A stretch of 64,000 nucleotides of DNA from Metaphire vulgaris (lineage: Eukaryota > Annelida > Clitellata > Crassiclitellata > Megascolecidae), in assembly GCA_018105865.1 (NCBI GenBank), contig CM030837.1, positions 8,380,725 to 8,444,724 of the forward strand. Reading direction: 5' to 3'. Shown here piece by piece: positions 41,701 through 53,700 of the stretch. Below the pieces are notes generated by a model that saw only the letters and a list, made by a program, of their open reading frames with translations, had not been told where the DNA came from and did no database searches. The position numbers and the translations under genes were made by a program. Position 1 is the first letter of the stretch; each line of letters starts with the position of its first letter.

Positions 41701-44700
41701 TTCTCTGAATATTCTTCTCTGTCTTTTATCAATTAAAGATATGACCAGACTCTTGATATTTGACAATCATTCAAGTCATATCCATGACCGGATATCAAGC
41801 ATTTGACCTTTCTGTCTAAGGACTATTAGGCAGACCACTAGACAATCATTGGAGTCTATAAATAATCTTGTTTTATTGATCAAATGCATTTTAGGTTGTA
41901 TTTCTCCATACATTGCATATTAGTTTTAAAAATTGATGATAAGATCCTCTCTTTCTCAGCTTAAATATAGTACAATTTCTTGAATTTTTCAGAATTACCA
42001 TGCCAAATATGCACACCTTTGACAGATATAGCAGCCAAAGAAAATGATGCAGTGTCAATGAATATAATGGTATCAAAACCAAGGATTGTTAGATGGAAAG
42101 CTGGAGAGAACCTGATTGTCCCAGAGGATATTAGATTCAAGACAGTTGTTGGCAATGATGGACTAGAACATACATTAACTATCTCCAAAGTATCTCTGAA
42201 AGAGAATGGTGTTTTTACCGCTGAGGTTGACGATAAAGATTATGGCTTTATAAAATCTTCCTGTGAAGTCTCAGTAAAAGGTTTCTATTGTTAATCACAT
42301 ACAAACAGAATTTAAATTTATTTAATTTTAAGGCACTTTTATTGTATTGTGCCTTTGATTTTGCAATTCAGCTTAACTTTATATGAATTGCAATATGAAG
42401 CTTCTGAATTTCGTTTTTGTTATTTACGTTATGACCCACATGAGCCTGAAGTTGACTCAACCTTCACTTACTAGAGAGCAATTACAAAAAGAGTAGCAAT
42501 GGCACCACTGAAAAAGCAGCATGCTACACAATACACTAGCCCCGTATCCATGGTATTGCATGCCTGGCTGAGGAAACAGAGCGCCCTCTCCCCTATGAAC
42601 CATATGGGTTCAGGAAGGACTTTAACTTGGCTACTTGCTATCAAATAAGCAGATATAAAGTTGCTGGACAAAATATTAGTTTGGATTCAAGTAAGAGTGG
42701 ATTTAACGTATCTTGATTAAGTTTTTTAACCAAATTTTATGTATCTTTTTACATGTCATAATATTTTAATTATTTTTATCTTAAATTTTGATTATTCTCA
42801 TTAACTTATTTATTTATGAAAATATGAGTTTTGTGTATTTAGAACTGCCATGCACAATTGTCACGCCTCTGAAGGACGTGGAAGTCACAGAAAATGACAT
42901 TGTATCATTGAGCATCACCCTGTCTAAGCCAAGAATGGTGAAATGGAAAGCAGGAGAGAGACCAATTTCACTGGAGGACGAAAGATTCAAGGTAGTCACT
43001 GTTGATGATGGTCTGGAACATACTTTGACTATATCCAATGTCTCAATGGAAGAGAATGGCATATTCAGTGTTGAAATTGATGACAAAGAATATGGTTTAG
43101 CATCATCTGCCTGTACTGTGTCAGTTAAAGGTATAGACATTCATTTTAAGCCTTTGGTGCAATAGTTTAGGCCATCTTACATTTTTGCTGACTTTAATAT
43201 TGTCTGACATGAAAATAAAAGCAAAAGACAATACCGGTATATGATGAACAGTGTTGTTAAGTATCTAAGATACATGTATCTAGATATGTATCTTAGATAC
43301 AAAAAAGTATCTTGTATCTTGTATCAAGATACATTTTTCAAAAGTATCTAGTATCAGTATCTTAGATACAAAAAGAGTATTTGTATCTGTATATTTAAAT
43401 TAGATACAAGATACTTTTAAAACTCTCAATAGAGGTTGACTATATTGGATATTGGTGATGTGTGGACATTTCAAATATACTTTAAGCTAAATTATTAAGA
43501 GATATATAATTTCACAACCTCTTTGGTTGTAAATTTGTATTGCATCTATGACTAATTTTCTCCGTACTAGGTTTATTTTGAAACAAACTCTTCTTGGGAA
43601 TTTTTTATCAATACTAACTTGTAAATAAAGTATCTTTAAAAGTATCTTGTATCAAGATACTTTCAATTTGTATTTGTATCTTGATACTTTTTATATCATG
43701 TATCTAGTATCGGTATCTTTGATACATTTCCTCACATGTATGCCAAATATGCACACCTTTGACAGATATATACATTTGAAAAGTATGTTTAACAGCACTG
43801 ATGATGAACAAGTCTATTCGAATTTAGACTTTGCATAATTTCTAGAATCATTCGTGCCCTTCTGCATGATATGAGTAGTTATCAAAATCTTGAACTTTAA
43901 TATTAGGAGTTTAAGTCAAGTTGTCTTTATGAGAATTTGAGAATTTCCTGAATTTTTTGGGGGGTATTCAGTAGGGTGGAGTGAAAAAAACTTTTTTGGG
44001 ATTTTTTAATTCCAATAGTGATCAAAAGTTGCCTATGATAGCGCACAAGTACTGCAAGAAATTTGGCAGTCTCATGTTGACGTCTTCTGCCCTCTACCGG
44101 ACGATTTAAAGACGGATGTAGTGAAAGTATTGAGAAAAAACATAAAAATTGTAATTAAGGACTCCAATACCTAATAAAAGTTGCATAACAACATATAGAT
44201 AAAAAGTGACAAATATGAGCTTGATATGTATACATCTTCTACCCTCTACCGAGTCAGTTACATTATTAATACGAAAGTAAGAATTTTTATATATCTACCA
44301 AGAGTGAACGTGAACACTGAACAACATTAATACTTATTGTAATACTTCAGCTTTGTAAATTGGTGTGGTCTATTCACTGTAATCACAGATAGCGCAGGAC
44401 CAAAGTTATATTCAGAATATTCACATTAATTTGCATTGGAAATGAAATTGTTTAGTAACGAAATCACGCTTTGTTGTGAATGCGGACATTGTCTTTCCAG
44501 ATTCAAATTTTGCTCGGACTAATCCGTCTCTTTCATGTTGTCCAACAACCGTCAATGCTGACTCTGTAACGGCCTTAACAGACCTCTCGACTGCTTGAGT
44601 ACTGTATGGCAAGGAAAGCGGGGGAATTCCATTGCTGATTTGTCGGAATTGTTGAATAACAACTGTTCCAGTTCGTCATCACTTATGATCTTCGTTAGAG

Positions 44701-47700
44701 GCGGCTCAGTAATTTCACATGACTGTCAATCAATTAATTCCGTATAATCGGATGCATTAAATCGCAGACTAGGAGGTTGAAATATGCGAACTCCTCTGTC
44801 TGGCTTCTTGCACGATCGAGCCTTCATTATCCGTCTCAGTCCCAATTCTCGAATTGCTTTTCGCTCATCCATGATCATTGAGAGAAGTAAATTTTCAGGA
44901 TGAGCACAGAAGGCATTTCTCTCAATGACCGGATCGACTATCGACTTCAAATCATCAGGCAAATATCGCGATTTGTTAACGAGCATCCACAGATGCTTTG
45001 CACCATATTTGCAGGATTTTTGCACTTTACTGCAAACCATACAGGGGCATAGACCTTCAATACGTACTCTGTGATTGTCGAGAGACTTGCTTGGTTCCTT
45101 GGTGGCTATGTACAGGCGTAGTACTCTGTTAGCTAGAGTCAACCAACGAGACATTACGAGTTTTCTCGGACTTTGATTCAACAGTGCTTCATCACACGAA
45201 CCACTTTTGAGAGCTCGACACATGTCGTACAAGTATCTCTGATCTGTGCTAAGATCCTGAAAAACAGTCAGGTAGTACTCGTAAATCGCATTCAAATTCC
45301 TTGAACTGAACCATTGGCATATTCTCACATCGTTGAAGTTGTAGTTCAAGTGGGCCTGAAAAACTGCGTGGTCCTGTAGTACTGCCGTCAAGATGCTCGA
45401 ACAGGTGACGTAGTGGCAGCTCATTGCCATGCAATAGGCATTTGAACCAGTGTAGTGGACGCTTCAGATGCAGTGTTTATTCTAGCCCCCTTGACACTGG
45501 GGGGATTTTGAAATGTTTGAGGGGAGACAAGGTTTGAGTTTCCACACATTTGGGGGAAGGGGGAATTTCCATTCCCCCAGCCAACATCTAAAAAAATTGG
45601 GAGGGAATTTTCAAACTTTAAGGGGAATTTCCCTAAGAAGGCCTAGAATAAACACTGCTTCAGATGTACTTCTAACAGTCGGATGATACCACCCTCATGT
45701 CCCGTGTTAACCGTTCCATCGCAACCTATGGCTGCCAACGATTGGATGCTTATCTTTCTTTCTTCTAAGAAATCTGACATGCCCTCCTGTATACACGCAT
45801 CATTGCCACGCACTGGAGCAATATGTCCCAGATAGTTTGAGTTGGTTCTTCAATCAGCACTATGTGCTCTTCAGAAACAGTCCTGCGATGCAGCTTACCT
45901 CCAATCTCTTTCAGCATTAGGGTCTTGTCTTTTCTGCCATCAAAGTACAAATATACTTTAAGATTCGTGGTTCTGCTTGCAGACTACGCGATCAGTTCTT
46001 CACGCAGCTGTTTTCTTTCTCTTGAAGTTTTGATCGGTCAATAACTTCAGATTTATCGCCAGGTGTTACCATTCCAAATACTGTAAGTATGCTTGATGCA
46101 ATGTCTGCTGCAGCTCTATCAGATATTCCATATCTTTCTGCAGCTTGAAACTGCAAATATTGACAGTCCAAGATACTTTTTCTCCGACTACTTTCAGCCA
46201 TAATAATTCCGCATTTACTGATAAAAACAATAATTATCAGGCATCGTCTTCAACTAGGCCACTGTAGTCGTGCGCGACGTATATTTGCAAAATCTTGGCT
46301 AATACACAGTAGTAAAAATAGACTTATGTAATGTCAATATGAAATGTTGCAACCGAAAATGGCTGAAAATTTCAAAAAATCAATATGGCGTCTTTAAATC
46401 GTCCGGTAGAGGGCAGAAGACGTCAACTTGTGACTGCCAAATTTCTTGCAGTACTTGTGCACTATCATAGGCAACTTTTGGTCACTATTGGAATTAAAAA
46501 TTCCCAAAAAAGTTTTTTTCACTCCACCCTAGTATTCAGGGCTGACGAGAGGGAGTACATTATTATCCGGGGCCCGGTGATAAACAAAGGGCCCGTGCTA
46601 ACCATAAAAAGGAAAAAATTATTAACTGATATATCTAGGCAACTTCATAGAAACTTGTTTACAGTTTCAAAAAAGTGCATATCGTGTGTAAAGGTCAATT
46701 ATGGAGCCTGAAGGTGCTAAGTAATCAACTTATTGTTGAACTATGAACGAGGATCAAATTTGATCTGCTGCACGATTTAAAATAAATGTTAAGTCTTTAG
46801 CACTATTACAGATAATGTTGATTCACGGGTTGTATAAGTACCTGCTGTACCTATAACTTGTATTAAAATTTTGAATGTGGAGGCTACAGTAAATGCAACA
46901 AATTATAAAACATGATTTTTAGTATTCTTGAAATTTTGTGTTCACATCATATGGAGAGTGAGGCAGGAGGCCCAGAATCAATATTTGTCCCCCGGCCCAG
47001 ATTTTCTCTCGATGGCCCTGGTTGTATTGAATATGGAATTGAATGTTTTTAGTATTTGCATTTCTCATTTTATAACACTGAATATAATTTTTACCAGTAT
47101 ATGGATTTTTTTCTTTCAAAGAGTTGCCATGCACAATTAATAAGCCTTTAATGGATATTGAGGTTACAGAAAATGATACAATTTCAATGAGTATCATTTT
47201 ATCAAAATCAAGACTCGTAAAATGGATGAAAGGAGAGAGTCCAATTTCCTTTGAAGATGGAAGATTCAAAACAACTGTTACAGACAATGGACTGGAACAC
47301 ACTTTGACTGTATCTCGTGTGTTATTGGAAGACAGCGTCATCTTCACAGCTGAAATAGATGACAAAGACTGTGGACTAAAGTTCTCATCCTGCTCAATGT
47401 TGGTAAAAGGTATGTTCAACACTGAATATTGTCAGTTGCTTTACATATCATAATATCTTGAATTACTTATAATATTTTACCAATTCTTTCTTTTTAATAT
47501 TCTTATGCAATTTGCCTTCTTTTTCTCAAGTCTTTGCTAGAATACAATTTTGTTATTGGAAATTGCACTGTGTGTAGGCAGATTGTAAAACAGTTTCTTA
47601 CGCTGATACATTTCTTGGAAAGTTTATATTTTAATTTTTCTCTGTTTAAGTAGAATTATTGAAATATAAACATTTTTATATTTTGAAAAATCTCCAGAAC

Positions 47701-50700
47701 TTCCCTGCCAAATAGTCACATCTTTGAAGAATTTGGAGATCACAGAGAATGATCTTTTGTCACTGAGCATTACCCTGTCTAAGCCAAGACAACTCCAATG
47801 GATGAAAGACAATCATATCATTCTCCTGGATGATGAGCGAATCAAAACAGAAGTTGATATTACTGGATTGGAATACAGTCTAACAATAGCCAATGGATCT
47901 GCAAAAGACAGTGGTGACTTCACTGCTAAAATAGATGACAGAGATTATGGAGTTATTACTTGTGTCTCTAGAGTGTCTGTCAAAGGTATGAAATAGAAAA
48001 ATTTAATTACTTATTAATGGCAATTCTATTACTGCTACTGTTACTGCTACTTCTGCTACAATAATAATAATAATAATAATTATTATATTATTATTGTTAT
48101 AATGTTATTATAGATGAATAGATAATGCCTTCAGCCGATTTTTGGCCTGCCACTTATTGGCCCCAAACAATGGACGGACTATAAGCCAATTACTGATTAT
48201 TAATAATTTATTATTGATTAGTTGAAGTTTCTTTGTTCATTACTGAGTTAAATGTATTGTCATTTGAATTGGGTAAATGTTATTGCATCATTCCATCCAC
48301 AATTCACACTCACAGGTCACCAGCACTCATTTTACATATATGCACAGTTTGAGAAATATGCTCATTTTACCAGTTGTTTTAATTTAACTTGGTAGAGCTG
48401 CCGTGCAAAATTGTAACTCCGCTAATGGATCTAACAGTCACGGAAAAAGAGGTGGTGTCCATGAATGTCATTCTGTCCAAACCAAGACAACTAATTTGGA
48501 TGAAGGGAAAGACTCCTCTTTCAGAAGATTGTAGATTCAAAGCAGTAGTTGCTAATGATGGATTGGAACACACCCTGACCATCAACGACGTATCTGTTGA
48601 AGATAATGATGTCTACACAGCTGAGATAGATGATAAGGAGTATGGAATCATTAACACATCCAGCACACTGTCCGTAAAAGGTAGAGATATGTGTTTGCAC
48701 TTTAACACTCAAGTAATTGAGAATTGTTATGAAATCTACTTTGTATTACCATATTTGCAATATGAGTTGGTGTGATTACCAAAATTACTCTTTGTTATCT
48801 AAAACTATTTGCAAACTATTGGCTTGCTCAGTTTTCATTTGTGCTCAAACTGTCTCTGTGTCACGGGGGGGGGAGATGTCAGATTAGGAAAGGATGGAAG
48901 ATGGCAGAGTGCGTTACTCTCTGGAGCGGTAGGCTGACAGCAAGGTTCAAGCCCCTGTTAGTGCCCCTAGTGGGTTTTCACCCTGTCCTGTAGGCGGTAA
49001 TGCTTCCTAAGCCACTTTAAATCATGCTTCATTCATGTCCAGATAGGCCATGAAAGGGAATCTGTGGGTAGTCTGTGGTTGAAAACGTGAACTGATAGGA
49101 AATAGTGGTGGCAGTGTGGGTTCCCGGAACATTCGGTACCGGAACATTCAGTACCGGAGAATTCGGCACCAAAACTTTACTTGTGGAAGATTCGGTACCG
49201 GAAGATTCGGTACCGGATAATTCGGTACCGACATACAGATAAGATGACGCCTCACCTGTTGCTGCTAATTTGTCCGCTTTAGGCCTAACTGTCGCACGTC
49301 ATTAGCGGACACCCAGCGTTCAGGCGCGCTTTTGCTCCCCCCACCGATTTAATGGATGTAAACAGCTGTTTCAACTCGCAATACGTGCAGGGAACTTGAG
49401 CTGTTTAATGCGACCTTGTGGAAAAGGCCATAGAATAAATAGATAGATAGATATGCTCGGTAGTACGTTTTACATGTAAAGCATAGCAGGGTTTAATCTA
49501 GGGCGTTTCCGGAGGAAAAATTGACCTTTTCACCCTGGAAATTTCAAAATCCTCCGGGAAATTTTGGCACACTACATCAACTAACAGTAGCCCTTAGCTG
49601 ATTCCACCCGGCCTTGTTAGTCCCCCCTAGAGTCCCGGAGTCTAGACTAAGCACTGCCCATCATTGAAGCCGCAGCCGACCCCCCGACCCCATTACTCCT
49701 TAAACCAAAAGTCAACGGTTTTACACAAATTGTGCTGGTCATAGTTTTGGAAATAGAGTTGTTTGAACATACCCGTGGCTATGCCACTGAAAATAATGTT
49801 AAATGCCCTGTACCAATGTTGCGGTGCCCAGTGTCCGCACGTGACTTCTCTGGCCCGCTGCAACTTATACGTAAAATGCTTGGGGGGTCCAGGCATTCAA
49901 TAAGAGGGCTGCATGCCCTGTACCAATGTTGCGAGAAACACAAGGAACGAGAACGACGAACAAGAGGAACACACGCGCACACACATCCGCACACAGCTTC
50001 CGAAATCGATTCCATGCCGCGCGGCTCCCGGACCTCCCCCACCCGCCATGCGATTACCCCCTACCCAATGTTCTGGTACCGAATCTTCCATGACCGGTAC
50101 CGAATTTTCCGGTACCGAATCATCCGTCCCGAATCTTCCGTCCCGAATCTTCCGGTACCGAATCTTCCAGTCACCGGCAGTGTGTACCCTGAGTCTATAC
50201 AGTATACTAAGTTCTTCTACATTGTACATTGCAGGACACATGAACTGTTCAATTTTGGTGATGATAATGTCTTTTAAAGAACCAAATGGGAAACTAAAAC
50301 AAGATTTTTATATTCTGGGAAATTTACAGTCAACCTTTTTTGGTCATCAGCACCTGGAAGGGATAAAATCATGCTAGGAAATCAGCTTTTTAAAGGATGA
50401 AGAAAATGCTGGAAATAAATAAAACATCATCCATGTTTTCTGTCCTGGCTAAAATATTAGACAGGAGAGCATTGACCAAATTTTCCAACAACATTGAAAT
50501 GATAGAACTTGGATCTGGAGGAATAATTCAGCCCCTAGATGCATTAATCCTCCAGATCCAAGTTCTATCATTTCAGTTTTGATGGAAAATTTAGTCAAGA
50601 TGCTCCTGTCTAATACTTAGCAGTCTTTAAAGTCTTCCATCTCTCAAGGAGATAGAAGACTGCTGTTTACTGATTGCTTTCATTCATGGTAACACTATGC

Positions 50701-53700
50701 TTGTAATTTTATTATGTGCTTCTCATTTTATTGACATTTTAGTTGTTTATTGCTGGAAATGTTTCTACATTTCTATCTGCTGCGTTTTACAATTGAGAGA
50801 TGTAATCTAGCATTTTCTGATGTTTCAGAGCTGCCATGTGCTATAGTCAGTCATCTTAAGGATCTGGAAGCAACAGAGAAGGGCATCGTGACCTTGAGTA
50901 TTGTTTTATCAAAAGCCAGGAAGGTTAAATGGATGAAAGGAAAAGTTCTGGTTCCTTCCTGATTGCAAGAGATTTGAAGAATCTGTCAGTGAAACTGGAC
51001 TTGAACACACTTTGACAGTGTCTGACATCTCTCTGGAGGACAGTGGTTGTTTTACAGCTGAAGTAGATGACGATCATTATGGAATTGTAACTTCTTCCTG
51101 TATGCTTTCAGTGAAAGGTATTATTGACTCATTTTAATACATATTGTACATAATTAATTTCATTATTTCTATGCAAAGACATTGTGTCACTTGTTCAGCA
51201 CATATTGTAAAGACATCGTTTCTCTGTGGAATCATTGATTACCTTACATGCAACACTGAGAGCATGTTACCTGTATATCATATTTATTACATTTAAGGCA
51301 TATGTCCTTTGTTGCTTGGAGGTGCATATTACAAGAGTATTATATGTCTTTCAAATGCTACTAATTTCTTTGTAATGATTATGGCTAAATAGAGATGCCT
51401 GTAAATTAACGTGTTTCCAAGCATAACTATTTTATAATTGTGATGATTAATTTTTATTGATGCAGAGAGATATTTTTACAAAATGAATATTGTTTTCAAA
51501 ATGAATGTTTGAAGAGTTGTTAAGCTGACTATCTCATGAGAATCTGATTATAAGTATTGAAACTGTAAAGGTTGATTAATTTAATTGATGAAGTAATGAT
51601 ACAATAATTATTTAGTTTAGTCAGTGTAGTTTAGAATTTCAATATTTCCACATTTATGACCGCATTATTTGCCCTTACAGAGATCCCGTGTGAGTTGAGT
51701 CTTCATTTGAAAGATACGTGCGTTGTCGAAGGCCAAAGCGCCACATTCAATCTTATTCTCACAAAACCACGAAATGTCGTTTGGATAAAAGAATCAGATC
51801 CTGTAACTGATAACAAACATTTTCAAATGACAGTAAGTGAGGGTGGAATGGAACACTTTCTTACAATACCTGTGACTTCTTTGGAAGATGATGGCGAATT
51901 CACTGCTCAGATCAATGACAGTCAATATGGACTCAAGAGTTCTTCTTGTAGACTCTCTGTGAAAGGTACAAAACAATGGATTTCTTAATGAATAGATAGA
52001 TTTATTGTTTAATCAGACTTTAGTTCTTTAAATGACTCAGTGTAAAAAGAAATTATTAAAATACAGCAACTATTAATAATACACAGTAAAATAATAAGTT
52101 TATTGATACTATTGATGTCATCAAAAGAAATCATCGCTACCTATTTTGTGCTATTTCTTCCTCCAGAGTCGTGCTGTAAAATTGAAAAGTACCTTGAAGA
52201 TGTGGATGCTCTGGAAGAGTCTTCTGTCACTCTTGAAATTCAACTGTCAAAGCAGAGAGCTGTTAAATGGAAGAAAAATGGTGAATTTATAGATGTTCAT
52301 CTGGCATATGGTCATTTCAAATTGTCTCTTGAAGCAGAAGGACTGGTGCACAAACTGACCACTGATGAAGCAAAATTAGACGACAGTGCTGAATACGAGG
52401 TTGAGGTCGATGACAGAGACTACGGAATCATCAAGTCCTCTTGTCACGTTCAAATTAAAGGTCAGGTCTTAAAAGTAATTAGATAAATAATTGATCATTG
52501 TTTTCATTGTCTGTGCCTATCAAATATACATATTTACATACATGTCCAGACACATTATTAGTTTCTCAGTACTATTGGATGATGCTGATTCCGCAATTTT
52601 ATTGCTGATTAACAATTTGGTTCAGTCATTTGTCAATCCTTAGCTGACGGAATTTTTGCCATTTAACTGCTTCTATCCTTTCATTAGGGATTTGAATTTA
52701 GAGATTGAATAATTAGAATTATACTCAAGTTTGATTCAAATGCAAAATGTTTTGTCAAGGCATTGAAGCAGTTAATTTTAGTTAAATTCAGCACTTTATT
52801 TTTATCTCTACTTGGAGAGCTCTTTAAGAAGCTAAAGAATAAATAGATGAATTCATGTCATGTTGGTCTTTAAAATCATGTATTATAATTATTTATTGTG
52901 CAGAAAAACCTGTTCAGATCTTACAGTCACTTGGTGATCAAAAAGTGACAGATCTTCCTGGAACTGTAACTTTTATGTGCACGCTCTCAAGGCCTGTGGT
53001 ACCAACACACTGGAAAAAGGATGAAAAGTTAATTGAAGAAGGTGATAAGTTTATAATGAGCGGCAGTGGAGGCCTTTATTCCCTAACTGTAAAGAACATC
53101 GTAGGTGCAGATGACATTGGAATATATCAGCTAAATGCCGGGGAACTGACAGCTGCAGCAAAACTTTCAATTGAAGGTAACAAATTGATGGATATGTACA
53201 TTGTACAATGCCAGATACAATTTTTGATTAAGATGGTGAAACTTTTTGCAACTGAGGTGTTGCATTATATTTTTTTATACAGTATACCTGGTACTTAAAA
53301 AATTTTGAATGATCATCTTCTTAGTCAGTTAACTTAATAGATCTGCAATTGATCAATGCTGGATTTAGACTCATTGTTCCATTTTGTGATCTTTGTCATC
53401 TTCTTTAGTTATTAACCCTAAGACAGTTTCAAGCATTGAAATAATGCCATTCTTTACCATTCTAAGGCCTTTTTCACTTCACATTTCAATAATCACTCTT
53501 CAATCCCCACTATTTTTAATTCAATGAAAATCCTCTCAATATACCGGTATAGCTTATCCAGATCTTTTGTCTTTCTCATGTTGTTCAAGCTCCCTCTCTT
53601 CTTTGGCTGTTACCAGGACTCTTGTCACTGGGTTTTGTTGTTTTCTTGAGCTGAATTTCTTTATTTTCTCTTTTTGTGCTTTGACTGTATATGCAGTTTC

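Larger units (their letters stand above)
43972..46531 (-). mobile_element. hAT-like DNA transposon, 2.56 kb, long inverted repeats
   Basis: Inverted repeats of about 145 bp begin TAGGGTGGAGTG and end CACTCCACCCTA. GTATTCAG is duplicated on both sides (43964-43971 and 46532-46539). Minus-strand open frames (46201 down to 44726) are its likely protein. A MITE is nested inside at 45471-45657. The left flank of the right-hand neighbour element begins inside this target duplication. Confidence 0.93.

Noticed and set aside
26087..43140. Many minus-strand open frames of about 100 codons opposite the Ig exons
   Set aside because: They coincide exactly with + strand Ig exons and change with them; they are shadows of conserved codon usage.
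49732..50377. Overlapping open frames in all directions around 49.7-50.4 kb
   Set aside because: They run through the GGTACC repeat arrays and GC-rich element interior on both strands; no protein motif is present.
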